From: Microbulbifer pacificus
Lineage (GTDB): Bacteria > Pseudomonadota > Gammaproteobacteria > Pseudomonadales > Cellvibrionaceae
Length of the DNA stretch: 64,000 nt
Direction: 5' to 3'
Assembly: GCF_002959965.1 (NCBI RefSeq)
Contig: NZ_PREV01000026.1
Span: forward strand, 782,501 to 846,500
Shown here: piece after piece, positions 38,884-49,372 of the stretch
Layout: each line of letters starts with the position of its first letter
Numbering within the stretch: the stretch's first letter is position 1
Translations under genes and position numbers: made by a program
The notes under the pieces: generated by a model
What the model was told of the DNA's origin: nothing
The model's input: the letters and a program-made list of their open reading frames with translations, nothing else
Database searches by the model: none

Positions 38884-40950
38884 ATGAACCTGCGTCGCCA
38901 ACTGGTCCTGCTGAGTCTCTGCACCCTGGCCCTGCCCTGGGCCAGCTGCCAGTACCTGCGCCAGGTGGATCAGGCTCTCGCCCAGGGGCAGATACAGACG
39001 CTGGAGGCCACCGGCAACGCCATCGCCGCGCGCCTCGCCAGCGTGCCGGAATTGATTGCACCGGACGCCCGCCGCAACGGCCGCCCGCCCGGTGCCCAGC
39101 TCTACCTGAACCCACTGCCACAAGCCCCGATTCTGGATGGCTATGGTGAAGAGTGGCGGGCACTGCGCCTGCAACCCCGCCAGTTGCTCGACCAGGATGG
39201 CGCCCCCTTCGCGCAGGTCACCCTCGGTCGCCATGGCAGCCAGCTCTATCTGCTGCTCACCGCCAGCGACCGCAGCCCCAACTACCACGACCCGCGCCAC
39301 AGCGGCGTCTCCAGCGGCGACACGGTGGAGATATACACCGCCCGCCAGCAATACTCGCTGCCAGTAGCGAGCCAGGGCCCGGTACAGGCCATGTGGTACA
39401 ACCCTCGCCGCGGACAGTATGAGCGTGAGCTCCGCATCCGCGGCCGCTGGACCGCCTCCCCGCACGGCTACCAGCTGGAACTGACTCTTCCCGCGTCACT
39501 AGGCGACGGCGAACTCGCCATCCGCGTGCTGGACCGGACAGACAGCAACGGCGGCACTCCGGCGCGGCTCACCAGCACGCTGCCGAGTGACGGCCGCCCA
39601 GGCGTACTGGTGGAGCCATTGCCACAACTGCAGCGGGAACTGGAACATTTCGCGCGCCCGGAGCTGCAACTGACGGTGGTGGACCAGGAGGGGTTCCTGC
39701 TCGCTCGCACCGGCCGCAACGGGTATGACGATCATATCCAGGAGGCCCCCTCCACCAGCTCGGTGCAACCCTGGTTGCGGGAGTGGTTCTACCGCAAGGT
39801 GCTCGCCACCGACTCGCTGCCACGACTCCCCGAGGACCAGCTTCCCGTCAGCCTCACCCGCAACCGGGAAACCGCCAGCCAGTGGTTCAGCGCCCCGGAA
39901 GAAAGCGCCCGCGCACCGGGCGACGAGCGCATCGGCGCAGTCAGCGTACCCGTGGTGACCCGCGCCGATGACATCATTGAGCGCCCACTGCTGGGGCGAG
40001 TCATCGCTACCCAGTCCGCCAGCGCGCTACAGTCCCTCACGGAATCGGCCGCCCGGCGCCTGTGGCTCACCACCGCCGGCGCCGCCGGCCTGGTCCTGCT
40101 GTTACTGCTGGGCTACGCCAGCTGGCTGTCCTGGCGCATCCGCCAGTTACACCGGGCCGCGAGCAATGCGGTGGATGCCAGCGGACGACTGCGTGGGGAT
40201 TTTCCGCGGCCCTTCGTCAACGACGAGCTCGGCGCGCTCAACCGTGCCTTCGCCAGCCTGCTGGCGGAACTGGACCACTACCACCAGTACCTGCGCAGCC
40301 TCGCGAGCAAACTCTCTCACGAGCTGCGCACACCGCTGGCCGTGGTCCGCTCCTCCCTCGACAATCTCGCTGCCGGCGACCTCGATAGCGACAGCCGGCG
40401 TTACGCCGAGCGGGCGGCGGATGGCGGCGCGCGCCTGTCGTCGATCCTCAATGCACTCTCGGCGGCGAATCACCTGGAGGCGAGCATCAGCCAGGCCGAC
40501 CGCGAGGATTTCGATCTCGCGGACCTGATACAGGTACTCAGCCAGAGCTACGCGGACGCCCACCCCGGCCACCGTTTTGAACTGCAGGGCCCGGACACCC
40601 CCCAACCCTTCCACGGTGCGCCGGAGCTGCTGGCACAATTGCTGGACAAGCTGGTGGATAATGCCGTGAGCTTCGCGCCAGAGGGCAGCGCTATCCAGAT
40701 GACACTGACGGCCGAACGCAAGAATTACCTCCTGAGCGTCAGTAACACTGGACCGCTGCTACCACAGGGATTCGGTCAGAAGCTGTTCGACTCTCTGGTC
40801 TCAGTTCGCGACGACGGCGGCAAAGCCGGCCACCTGGGCCTGGGACTGCATATTGCCCGCCTGATTGCCGACTTCCATCACGGCGAGCTCAGCGCCGCCA
40901 ACCGCGAAGACGGCAGTGGAGTCACCTTCACCCTGCGCCTGCCCCGCTGA
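38884..40950 (+). CDS. pdsS: Sortase-system sensor histidine kinase PdsS
   Basis: 688 aa. TM1 lies at about 4-22. A very large periplasmic region (about 25-395) includes a CBM9-like carbohydrate-binding fold around 80-220 (ILDGYGEEW, then QLYLLLTASDRSP, then SGDTVEIYT). TM2 is near 400, followed by HAMP. HisKA has His479 in LSHELRTPLAV, and the ATPase domain shows DKLVDNAVSFAPEG and GLGLHIA. The length and layout match the dedicated sortase-system kinase. The cue may be an envelope glycan, which is inference. No sortase or sortase-target gene follows; the next gene is rpsT. Confidence 0.82.
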   Translation: MNLRRQLVLLSLCTLALPWASCQYLRQVDQALAQGQIQTLEATGNAIAARLASVPELIAPDARRNGRPPGAQLYLNPLPQAPILDGYGEEWRALRLQPRQLLDQDGAPFAQVTLGRHGSQLYLLLTASDRSPNYHDPRHSGVSSGDTVEIYTARQQYSLPVASQGPVQAMWYNPRRGQYERELRIRGRWTASPHGYQLELTLPASLGDGELAIRVLDRTDSNGGTPARLTSTLPSDGRPGVLVEPLPQLQRELEHFARPELQLTVVDQEGFLLARTGRNGYDDHIQEAPSTSSVQPWLREWFYRKVLATDSLPRLPEDQLPVSLTRNRETASQWFSAPEESARAPGDERIGAVSVPVVTRADDIIERPLLGRVIATQSASALQSLTESAARRLWLTTAGAAGLVLLLLLGYASWLSWRIRQLHRAASNAVDASGRLRGDFPRPFVNDELGALNRAFASLLAELDHYHQYLRSLASKLSHELRTPLAVVRSSLDNLAAGDLDSDSRRYAERAADGGARLSSILNALSAANHLEASISQADREDFDLADLIQVLSQSYADAHPGHRFELQGPDTPQPFHGAPELLAQLLDKLVDNAVSFAPEGSAIQMTLTAERKNYLLSVSNTGPLLPQGFGQKLFDSLVSVRDDGGKAGHLGLGLHIARLIADFHHGELSAANREDGSGVTFTLRLPR

Positions 40951-41004
40951 ATCCCGGCCGATTCGGGCGTCGGCAAGCCGGCCACAAACTCAGCGTGCGA
41001 GCGG

Positions 41005-41032
41005 TTGACAAACAAACAATGCTGGGGATAAT
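41005..41032 (+). promoter_or_regulatory. Promoter for rpsT
   Basis: Perfect TTGACA (41005-41010), a 16-nt spacer, then GATAAT (41027-41032), about 65 nt before the rpsT start. Confidence 0.75.
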
Positions 41033-41097
41033 GTCGCGTCCCAAACGGGCCCCCGGCCCGATTGTTCGAGTTATCAAGATCCAGACAGGAGCAACCG

Positions 41098-41364
41098 GTG
41101 GCCAACTCACCTCAAGCGAAGAAACGCGCGCGCCAGAACGACAAGCGCCGCAATCACAACGCCAGTCTGCGCTCCATGGTGCGCACCTACATCAAAAAGG
41201 TAGTTGCAGCCATCGATGCAGGTGACGCTGAAAAAGCCAAAACCGCTTACGCGGCTGCTGTGCCGGTCATCGACCGCATGGCCGACAAAGGCATCATTCA
41301 CAAGAACAAGGCTGCTCGTCACAAGAGCCGCCTGAACGCCCAGATCAAGAAACTGGCCGCCTGA
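41098..41364 (+). CDS. rpsT: 30S ribosomal protein S20
   Basis: 88 aa basic helical-bundle protein that binds 16S rRNA early in 30S assembly. The sequence [20 protein letters not shown] is diagnostic. The start is GTG; AGGAG lies six bases upstream, and a weak start codon is typical of autoregulated rpsT (E. coli uses TTG). It has its own promoter and terminator. Confidence 0.97.
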   Translation: MANSPQAKKRARQNDKRRNHNASLRSMVRTYIKKVVAAIDAGDAEKAKTAYAAAVPVIDRMADKGIIHKNKAARHKSRLNAQIKKLAA

Positions 41365-41384
41365 GCCGATTTCTGACTGAGCAC

Positions 41385-41412
41385 AAAAAACCCCGCAATT
41401 GCGGGGTTTTTT
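41385..41412 (+). terminator. Bidirectional terminator between rpsT and proB
   Basis: AAAAAACCCCGCAATTGCGGGGTTTTTT, a perfect palindrome with A and T runs, serving both convergent genes. Confidence 0.93.
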
Positions 41413-41493
41413 ATTGCCTGGAATAACGTGCGGATTCGCCAATGAAGGTACCGACATCGGTACCGCCATCCGGCCTTTCGATTACCCACCAAA

Positions 41494-42627
41494 TCACAAC
41501 AGGATCAGGTTGTCGCGATGAATCAGCTCGTCGTCATCGCGATACCCCAGCAACGCCACAATCCGCTCAGACGACTGACCGCAAATCTTGACCGCCTCGC
41601 TGCTGTCGTAGTTCACCAACCCTCGCGCGACCTCCTCGCCATCGGCATTGACACAACTCACCAGTTCGCCGCGATGAAAGCGGCCCTCGATACCCACCAC
41701 GCCCACCGGCAACAGGCTCTTGCCCTGATTGCGCAGCGCGCGCTCGGCCCCGGCGTCCAGGTAGAGCTTGCCTCGCACCTGTAGCTGCCCCGCCAGCCAG
41801 CGCTTACGCGCCGTCAGCGGGTCCGCCTCAGGCATTAGCAAGGTACCGATATCTTCCCCCGCCGCCACACGCTCGATCACCGACTCGATGGAGCCACCAA
41901 CGATCACCGTGCGCGCCCCGGAGCGCGCCGCCAGCTGGGCCGCACGCACCTTGGTGGACATACCGCCGCGCCCCAGGCCACTGCGGGAACCTCCCGCCAT
42001 TGCCACCAGCCGAGGATCGGTGGCCACCGCCTCGCGCACCAGCTCCGCCTCGGGGTTATCGCGCGGATCCTCCGTGAACAGGCCATCCGCGTCAGTGAGA
42101 ATCAAGAGCACATCCGCCTCCACCAGGTTGGCCACAAGGGCCCCCAGGGTGTCGTTGTCGCCGAAGCGGATCTCGTCAGTGACCACCGTGTCATTTTCAT
42201 TGATGATCGGTACCGCCCCCAGCGACAGCAGGGTGCGCAGGGTGCTGCGGGCATTGAGATAGCGGGTGCGATTGGAAAGATCATCGTGGTCCAGCAGGAT
42301 CTGCGCAGTACGGCAGTCATACTGACCGAACGCGTGCTCGTACACCTGTACCAGATGGCTCTGGCCGACGGCGGCGGCCGCCTGCAATTGATGGATGGAC
42401 TCCGGGCGCTTGCGCCAACCCAGGCGATCCATACCCGCAGCCACGGCGCCAGAGGAAACCAGCAGCACTTCAATGCCCTGTCGGCGCAGGGCACTGATCT
42501 GACCGGCCCAGTTGTGGATCGCGGCGCGGTTGACGCCGCGCCCATTGTCGGTGAGCAATGCGCTGCCGATCTTGATCACCCAGCGCTTGCTGGCGGAAAG
42601 TTGCTGACGCGACGCAATGGAGTCCAT
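41494..42627 (-). CDS. proB: Glutamate 5-kinase
   Basis: 377 aa. It phosphorylates glutamate in the first step of proline synthesis and is feedback-inhibited by proline. An amino acid kinase domain ([10 protein letters not shown], then [10 protein letters not shown], then NENDTV) is followed by a C-terminal PUA domain (about 285-370). It lies 73 nt after obgE on the same strand, the conserved obgE-proB order in pseudomonads and relatives. Confidence 0.96.
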   Translation of the reverse strand: MDSIASRQQLSASKRWVIKIGSALLTDNGRGVNRAAIHNWAGQISALRRQGIEVLLVSSGAVAAGMDRLGWRKRPESIHQLQAAAAVGQSHLVQVYEHAFGQYDCRTAQILLDHDDLSNRTRYLNARSTLRTLLSLGAVPIINENDTVVTDEIRFGDNDTLGALVANLVEADVLLILTDADGLFTEDPRDNPEAELVREAVATDPRLVAMAGGSRSGLGRGGMSTKVRAAQLAARSGARTVIVGGSIESVIERVAAGEDIGTLLMPEADPLTARKRWLAGQLQVRGKLYLDAGAERALRNQGKSLLPVGVVGIEGRFHRGELVSCVNADGEEVARGLVNYDSSEAVKICGQSSERIVALLGYRDDDELIHRDNLILL

Positions 42628-42700
42628 TTCTTCCTCATATCAGGACACGCCCCTGCGGGTCGTACCTGTATCAGGACAATCCTCTGAATGGGCGGAAATC

Positions 42701-43921
<1,221 letters not shown>

Positions 43922-43989
43922 TTACCCGGTCTTCAGTGTAATTTGCCCGGAAACAATCCAGAAACAATACAAAAATGCGGGCAAGATAC

Positions 43990-44019
43990 AAAAAAGCCCC
44001 GCGATTGCGGGGCTTTTTA
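43990..44019 (-). terminator. Terminator after rpmA
   Basis: AAAAAAGCCCCGC / GCGGGGCTTTTT hairpin 18 nt past the rpmA stop on the minus strand. Confidence 0.9.
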
Positions 44020-44036
44020 TCGGACGCTGCGACCGC

Positions 44037-44294
44037 TTAGGCCGTTTCGATAGAAACGAACTTGCGGTTGTTGGCGCCTTTCACCTCAAACTTCACCACG
44101 CCATCGGCGGTAGCGAACAGGGTGTGATCTTTGCCCATACCAACGTTCACACCCGCGTGGAACTTGGTACCGCGCTGACGCACGATGATGCTGCCTGCGG
44201 AGACAGCCTGACCACCAAAGCGCTTCACGCCCAGGCGTTTACTTTCGGAATCGCGACCGTTGCGCGTACTACCGCCAGCTTTCTTGTGTGCCAT
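44037..44294 (-). CDS. rpmA: 50S ribosomal protein L27
   Basis: 85 aa, full length. The N-terminus [20 protein letters not shown] reaches the peptidyl-transferase centre in the family. It follows rplU by 18 nt in the conserved rplU-rpmA operon. Confidence 0.97.
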   Translation of the reverse strand: MAHKKAGGSTRNGRDSESKRLGVKRFGGQAVSAGSIIVRQRGTKFHAGVNVGMGKDHTLFATADGVVKFEVKGANNRKFVSIETA

Positions 44295-44312
44295 GAGTCG
44301 TTACTCCTCTGC

Positions 44313-44624
44313 TTATGCCTTGATGCCAGTGATTTTAACTTCGGTGTACCACTGACGATGACCTTGACGCTTCATGGAGTGCTTACGACGACGGAACTTG
44401 ATGATTTTCACCTTGTCGCCGCGGCCGTGGCTCAGCACTTCTGCAGTCACCTTGGCACCTTCCACTACGGGCGCACCAATATTGATGGTGTCGCCGTTCA
44501 CTACCATCAGAACCTTGTCGAAATCGACGGATTCACCGGTAGCGGCTTCAATTTTTTCCAGGCGCAGAACTTCGCCTTCTACAACACGGTGTTGTTTGCC
44601 ACCGCTTTCAATAACAGCGTACAT
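44313..44624 (-). CDS. rplU: 50S ribosomal protein L21
   Basis: 103 aa. It begins [14 protein letters not shown] and contains the C-terminal [14 protein letters not shown] segment of L21. The ATG at 44624 has GGAG upstream and the standard N-terminus; a 27-codon longer reading is rejected. It is divergent from ispB, as in E. coli, with a clear promoter about 180 nt upstream. Confidence 0.97.
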   Translation of the reverse strand: MYAVIESGGKQHRVVEGEVLRLEKIEAATGESVDFDKVLMVVNGDTINIGAPVVEGAKVTAEVLSHGRGDKVKIIKFRRRKHSMKRQGHRQWYTEVKITGIKA

Positions 44625-44949
44625 ATTTCTATGCTCCACAAAATGGACGACACGAAGCAGCGGCAGGGTCGAATCACCATCATCCGGTGACTGACAAGCC
44701 AGCATTTTGGGAGCTTGCGCCGTTTGGTTAAAACGTCTTCCCGACTCTGGACCACCCCATGGACTAACATGGCAAACGGGCCCGGTTCGAGCGGGGCGCA
44801 GATTCTAATCAATTCAGCCGCCCGGCACAATAGCGCGTTTTTCAGACAGCCAAACCCTTGCGCTTCCCTCCCCGGCCTTTCCGCCCGGGGCCAAAACCGC
44901 TAGTCTTGCCGCCGATAGAACACCAAAGTGCTGTATTAAGGAACCCTGC
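44625..44949. other. Divergent rplU / ispB intergenic region
   Basis: It holds the rplU promoter and about 170 nt of L21 leader. I see no clear -35/-10 pair for ispB and no gene. Confidence 0.6.
44802..44830 (-). promoter_or_regulatory. Promoter for rplU-rpmA
   Basis: On the minus strand TTGTGC (44825-44830), a 17-nt spacer and TAGAAT (44802-44807), followed by a GC-rich discriminator. Confidence 0.65.
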
Positions 44950-45912
44950 ATGCTGCCTTTCCACCAGGTAGCCGCCGACGATTTTGCGGCGGTCAATCAG
45001 ACCATCATCGACCAACTGCACTCAGACGTTCCCCTGGTGGAGAACATTGGCCACTATCTGGTCGAGGCCGGCGGCAAGCGCCTGCGCCCGCTGCTGGTAC
45101 TGCTGTGCGCCCGCGCCGCCGGCTACCGGGGCGAGGATCATATTCCGCTGGCGGCGATCATCGAATTCATCCATACCGCGACGCTGCTGCACGACGATGT
45201 GGTGGACACCTCGGATATGCGCCGCGGCCGCATCACCGCCAATGCCCAGTGGGGCAATGCGCCGGCGGTGCTTGTGGGCGACTTCCTCTATTCCCGCGCC
45301 TTCCAGATGATGGTGGCCCTGAAGGATATGGACATCATGGCGATCCTGTCCGATACCACCAACACCATTGCCGAGGGTGAGGTGCAGCAGCTGGTGAATG
45401 CGGGCGATCCTGCGGTCACTGAAGCCAATTACCTGAGCGTTATCCATAAGAAAACCGGCGCGCTGTTCGAAGCGGCCTGTGAAACCGCAGCGGTTCTGGC
45501 CGGCTGCAGCGCGGACGAACGCGAATCCCTGAAACTCTATGGTCGCCATCTGGGTTCCGCGTTCCAGCTGGTGGACGATGCGCTGGATTACCGCGGCAAT
45601 TCCGAAGAGCTGGGCAAGAATGTGGGCGACGACCTGGCCGAGGGCAAGCCCACCCTGCCACTGATTTATGCGATGGCGAATGGCACGGAAGAACAGGCCG
45701 CGCTGGTGCGCGAGGCGATCGAGCAGAAATCCGCGGACAAACTAAATGAGATTGTTGCGGTCATCGACGCTTGCGGTGCGCTGGATTACACCTTTGACCG
45801 CGCCCGGAAGGAAGTGGAACTCGCTCTGGAGAAACTTGAGTTTTTGTCGGATGGGGAGCACAAGACTGCACTTCGACAGTTAGCGGAATTTTCGATTCAG
45901 CGGACGACCTAA
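44950..45912 (+). CDS. ispB: Octaprenyl (polyprenyl) diphosphate synthase
   Basis: 320 aa trans-prenyltransferase that builds the ubiquinone side chain. The first Asp-rich motif LLHDDVVD (near 81) and the second, DDALDYRG (near 210), are both intact. GGKRLRPLL marks the IPP site. It is divergent from rplU and followed by a terminator and the third repeat doublet. The chain length made cannot be read from sequence. Confidence 0.95.
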   Translation: MLPFHQVAADDFAAVNQTIIDQLHSDVPLVENIGHYLVEAGGKRLRPLLVLLCARAAGYRGEDHIPLAAIIEFIHTATLLHDDVVDTSDMRRGRITANAQWGNAPAVLVGDFLYSRAFQMMVALKDMDIMAILSDTTNTIAEGEVQQLVNAGDPAVTEANYLSVIHKKTGALFEAACETAAVLAGCSADERESLKLYGRHLGSAFQLVDDALDYRGNSEELGKNVGDDLAEGKPTLPLIYAMANGTEEQAALVREAIEQKSADKLNEIVAVIDACGALDYTFDRARKEVELALEKLEFLSDGEHKTALRQLAEFSIQRTT

Positions 45913-45913
45913 T

Positions 45914-45942
45914 AAAAAGCCCCGGAAATCCCGGGGCTTTTT
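45914..45942 (+). terminator. Terminator after ispB
   Basis: AAAAAGCCCCGG / CCGGGGCTTTTT hairpin starting at the ispB stop codon region. Confidence 0.9.
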
Positions 45943-45966
45943 GTTTGTGGTTCTGAAGCGGGTCCT

Positions 45967-46088
45967 GTGGCGGCGGGGCACCGGGTGCGGGTCTTCAGGA
46001 CCGCTGTGAATACGTCCCTGTACGCTGCGTCGGCAACATCCCTGTTGCCGACGCTCCTGAAAACCCGCACCCGGCACCCCGCCTTCGC
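45967..46088 (+). repeat. 122-nt structured interspersed repeat, copy E
   Basis: GTGGCGG to CCTTCGC. The core is identical to copy D but the arms differ (GCGGGGCACCGGGTGCGGG here). The arms pair except at the CA/CA position and one further base. Loops are GTCCCT (46014-46019) and ATCCCT (46038-46043). Confidence 0.9.
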
Positions 46089-46142
46089 ATCGAAATTTTT
46101 TACTTCGGCCCAAGAGGTAAGTACGAAGTACAAAAATTCAAT

Positions 46143-46279
46143 GCGAAGGCCCTGATATCGGGTACAGCTTTGCGAGACCTTCCGCGAGAGGGACCTCGCG
46201 GAAGAGCCCCCATGGATGGGTTGAGGGGGGGCGCCTAGCTCGTGTCTCGCAAGGCAGAACCCGATAGCAGGGGCGCCAC
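46143..46279 (-). repeat. 137-nt diverged member of the same repeat family, copy F
   Basis: Terminal boxes GCGAAGG (46143-46149) and GCGCCAC (46273-46279) match the family ends, inverted. The arms (46150-46178 and 46244-46272) pair over 29 positions with four mismatches and share no obvious sequence with copies A-E. Two inner hairpins remain. One is CTTCCGCGAG-AGGGAC-CTCGCGGAAG (46179-46204). The other is CCC-ATGGAT-GGG (46209-46220). Order and loop types match the other copies. Confidence 0.75.
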
Positions 46280-46313
46280 CTGACTACTCTACGGAGCCCC
46301 TCTCAAAAACCAC

Positions 46314-47663
46314 TTATCCCCGAATCAGAGCCAACAACTCCTCAGTCTTGGCCTTCATCAACGCCTCATCCCCACGGGACTCGACATTCAAACGCACAAC
46401 CGGCTCGGTGTTGGACATTCGCAGGTTGAAACGCCAATCGTCAAAGGCAACGCTCAGACCATCCACATGCTCGACGCTGTTGGCACCGGCCGCGTACTTC
46501 TCTTCCGCCGCCTGCAATAGGGCTTTCGGGTCGACAACCTTGGAATTGATTTCACCACTGCACGGGAAGGCTTTCATGCGCTCACCTACCAGTTGCGACA
46601 AAGGTTTGCCGCTGCGGCTCACCAGCTCCGCCACCAGCAGCCAGGGGATCATGCCGCTGTCGCAGTAAGCGAAATCGCGGAAGTAGTGGTGAGCGCTCAT
46701 CTCGCCGCCGTAAATCGCGTCTTCCTTGCGCATACGCTCCTTGATAAACGCGTGGCCGGTTTTGCTCTGTACCGGCTCGCCGCCCGCGGCTTTCACGATA
46801 TCTTCGGTGTTCCAGGTCAGGCGTGGGTCGTGTACCACTTTGGCCCCCGGGTGCTTGGCGAGGAAGGCTTCCGCCAGCAGGCCGACGACGTAGTAGCCCT
46901 CGATAAACTCACCACTCTCATCAAAGAAGAAACAGCGGTCGAAGTCACCGTCCCAGGCGATACCGAAATCCGCGCCGCTCTCGCGTACCGCAACCGCGGT
47001 GGACTCGCGATTTTCAGGCAGAATCGGGTTGGGGATGCCGTTGGGGAAGCTGCCATCGGGTTCATGGTGCACACGCACGAATTCAAACGGCAGGTGGGGA
47101 GCAAGAGCGTCCACTACGGAACCGGCGCCGCCATTACCGGCATTGACCACAAGCTTCAGCGGTTTCAGTGCGGAAACATCCACGTAACCCAGCAGGTGTT
47201 TTACGAAATCACTGCGATGCCCGAACGTGTGCAGTGCGCCGCGGTGTTCTACCGCAGTGAAATTATTGTCTTCCGCCAGTTTCTTGATATCCAGCAAACC
47301 GGTGTCACCACTGATCGGCTGAGAGCCGGCGCGCACGAACTTCATGCCGTTGTAGTCCATGGGGTTGTGACTTGCGGTCACACAGATACCGCCGTCGAAG
47401 TCGCCATGAAAGGTGGAGAAATAGATCTCTTCAGTACCGCATTCCCCAATGTGGAATACATCCGCGCCGGCATCGCGCAGACCATCGGCCAGGGCATCGG
47501 TCAGCTCGCCGCTGGTGAGGCGAATATCGTGGCCCACCACAACACGGCGCGCACCCAGAAACTGGGCAAAAGCGCGGCCCACGCGATAGGCCACATCGGT
47601 GTTCAGTTCATCCGGCACGCGGCCGCGCAGATCGTACGCTTTAAAACAGGTCAACTCAGACAT
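46314..47663 (-). CDS. manB: Phosphomannomutase (CpsG/ManB type)
   Basis: 449 aa alpha-D-phosphohexomutase, converting mannose-6-P to mannose-1-P for GDP-mannose. The four family motifs are present: catalytic phosphoserine TASHNP (near 96), metal loop DGDFDR (near 237), sugar loop GGEMSAHH (near 317) and phosphate loop RMSNTEP (near 417). It is closest in length and motifs to E. coli CpsG (456 aa). It starts 1 nt after the galU stop. Together with manC at 53.6-55.0 kb it supplies GDP-mannose for surface polysaccharide. Activity on glucose-P, as in AlgC, cannot be excluded. Confidence 0.9.
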   Translation of the reverse strand: MSELTCFKAYDLRGRVPDELNTDVAYRVGRAFAQFLGARRVVVGHDIRLTSGELTDALADGLRDAGADVFHIGECGTEEIYFSTFHGDFDGGICVTASHNPMDYNGMKFVRAGSQPISGDTGLLDIKKLAEDNNFTAVEHRGALHTFGHRSDFVKHLLGYVDVSALKPLKLVVNAGNGGAGSVVDALAPHLPFEFVRVHHEPDGSFPNGIPNPILPENRESTAVAVRESGADFGIAWDGDFDRCFFFDESGEFIEGYYVVGLLAEAFLAKHPGAKVVHDPRLTWNTEDIVKAAGGEPVQSKTGHAFIKERMRKEDAIYGGEMSAHHYFRDFAYCDSGMIPWLLVAELVSRSGKPLSQLVGERMKAFPCSGEINSKVVDPKALLQAAEEKYAAGANSVEHVDGLSVAFDDWRFNLRMSNTEPVVRLNVESRGDEALMKAKTEELLALIRG

Positions 47664-47664
47664 C

Positions 47665-48501
47665 TCAGCCCTTTTCCCCCGGTAAATACATTGTTTTGTA
47701 GACGTGATTGGTCGCTTCGATAAAACCGTCGACTGAACCGCAGTCGAAGCGGCGCCCCTTGAATTGATACGCGAGCACGCAACCGCGCTGTGCCTGTGTC
47801 AGCAGCGCGTCGGTGATCTGCACCTCACCGTTCTTCCCCGCAGGCGTTTCGCGAATCAATTCAAAAATATCCGGTGTGAGAATGTAACGACCAATGATGG
47901 CCATATTGCTCGGCGCATCTTCCGCCGCCGGCTTCTCCACCATATTGGTAACCTGATACAGGCCCGGCTTGATTTCATTGCCGGCAATAACGCCGAACTT
48001 GTGGATCTGATCCTGCGGCACTTCTTCCACCGCAACGATGCTGCAGCGAAACTGTTTGTACAGCTGCACCATCTGTCCGAGTACGCCGAGGCCGTCGTTG
48101 AGACACAGATCATCGGCGAGCACCACCGCAAAGGCTTCGTCGCCAATAAGCCGCTGCCCTTGCAGGATGGCATCGCCAAGACCACGCATTTCACCCTGGC
48201 GGGTATAGGAAAAGCTGGCGCTGTCGATCACCTTGCGTACGCAGTCGAGGTAGCGCTCTTTGCCGGTACCAGCAATCTGGTGTTCCAGCTCAAAGTTGGT
48301 GTCGAAATGGTCTTCGATGGCGCGCTTGCCGCGCCCGGTGACAAAACCAATCTCGGTCAATCCGGCCTCGATGGCCTCCTCTACGCCGTATTGCACCAGC
48401 GGCTTGTTGACCAGCGGCAGCATTTCCTTGGGCATGGCCTTGGTCGCGGGCAGGAAACGGGTACCGTAGCCCGCCACCGGAAAAAGACACTTTTTGAGCA
48501 T
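47665..48501 (-). CDS. galU: UTP--glucose-1-phosphate uridylyltransferase
   Basis: 278 aa. It makes UDP-glucose. The nucleotidyltransferase signature [20 protein letters not shown] (about 12-31) and [12 protein letters not shown] are clear. The ATG at 48501 has GAGG upstream; the six-codon longer reading is less likely. It is translationally coupled to manB, forming a sugar-nucleotide operon. Confidence 0.95.
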   Translation of the reverse strand: MLKKCLFPVAGYGTRFLPATKAMPKEMLPLVNKPLVQYGVEEAIEAGLTEIGFVTGRGKRAIEDHFDTNFELEHQIAGTGKERYLDCVRKVIDSASFSYTRQGEMRGLGDAILQGQRLIGDEAFAVVLADDLCLNDGLGVLGQMVQLYKQFRCSIVAVEEVPQDQIHKFGVIAGNEIKPGLYQVTNMVEKPAAEDAPSNMAIIGRYILTPDIFELIRETPAGKNGEVQITDALLTQAQRGCVLAYQFKGRRFDCGSVDGFIEATNHVYKTMYLPGEKG

Positions 48502-48705
48502 GACACGCCTCACTAACATTCTTCCTCAGCGCCACCCCGCGCCGGTTGGCCGCAAGTTATCACAAAACCATGACAATGATCAGGCAAGATTCGGACCGCT
48601 CCGGAAGCCGGGGCAAACTGGCAAGATGTCCGGAGTTTCGCGCCACAGAGGGTGGGTCAAGGGCTATTTGAGACAGTTCCAGTCACAAAAAGGGTTATGA
48701 CTGAC

Positions 48706-48733
48706 TGGACAAGCTATCCTTAGCCCTTAGAAT
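48706..48733 (+). promoter_or_regulatory. Promoter for fabA-fabB
   Basis: TGGACA (48706-48711), a 16-nt spacer and TAGAAT (48728-48733), about 38 nt before the fabA ATG. I see no clear FabR palindrome. Confidence 0.55.
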
Positions 48734-48771
48734 GCCGGCTCGTGTAAAGAATGCCCAAAATCGGGGACCCA

Positions 48772-49296
48772 ATGAGTAATTTCGTTCAAAAAAGCAGCTA
48801 CACCCGCGAAGAACTCCTGGCCTGTGGCCGTGGAGAAATGTTCGGCCCGGGCAACGCCCAGCTGCCAGCCCCCAATATGCTGATGCTGGACCGCATCACT
48901 CACATTGCCAAAGACGGTGGCGAGTTCGGCAAAGGCGAGCTGATCGCCGAGCTGGATATCACTCCGGACCTGTGGTTTTTTGACTGCCACTTCCCCGGCG
49001 ACCCGGTAATGCCTGGCTGTCTCGGCCTAGACGCTATGTGGCAGCTGTTGGGTTACTTCCTCGCCTGGAAAGGAAACCCCGGCCGCGGTCGCGCCCTGGG
49101 CTGTGGCGAGGTGAAGTTCACCGGCCAGATCCTACCGACCAACAAAAAGGTTACTTACCATATCCAGATGAGCCGCCTGGTAGAGCGCAAGCTGGTGATG
49201 GGCATCGGCAACGGTTCCGTGTCCGTCGACGGCCGCGAAATCTACACCGCCAAGGATTTGCGTGTAGGCCTGTTTACCCGTACCGACAACTTTTGA
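48772..49296 (+). CDS. fabA: 3-hydroxydecanoyl-ACP dehydratase/isomerase
   Basis: 174 aa hot-dog-fold enzyme that introduces the cis double bond for unsaturated fatty acids. The active-site His73 ([11 protein letters not shown]) and Asp87 (LGLDAMWQ) match E. coli His70 and Asp84. The ATG at 48772 with GGGGA upstream is chosen over a seven-codon longer frame. It is followed by fabB after 76 nt, the standard fabAB operon. Confidence 0.97.
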   Translation: MSNFVQKSSYTREELLACGRGEMFGPGNAQLPAPNMLMLDRITHIAKDGGEFGKGELIAELDITPDLWFFDCHFPGDPVMPGCLGLDAMWQLLGYFLAWKGNPGRGRALGCGEVKFTGQILPTNKKVTYHIQMSRLVERKLVMGIGNGSVSVDGREIYTAKDLRVGLFTRTDNF

Positions 49297-49372
49297 TCCG
49301 GCAACGGGTCAAACCAGCGTCTGTCACATAAAAAAATAACAATTCACACAACAAGTTTTACTGGAGATCACT

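Larger units (their letters stand above)
45913..46313. other. Convergent ispB / manB intergenic region with third repeat doublet
   Basis: After the ispB terminator come repeats E and F in inverted orientation. Between them lies an inverted repeat, CCTTCGCAT...ACTTCG (46082-46107) against CGAAGT...TGCGAAGG (46124-46149). No gene is supported. Confidence 0.75.
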
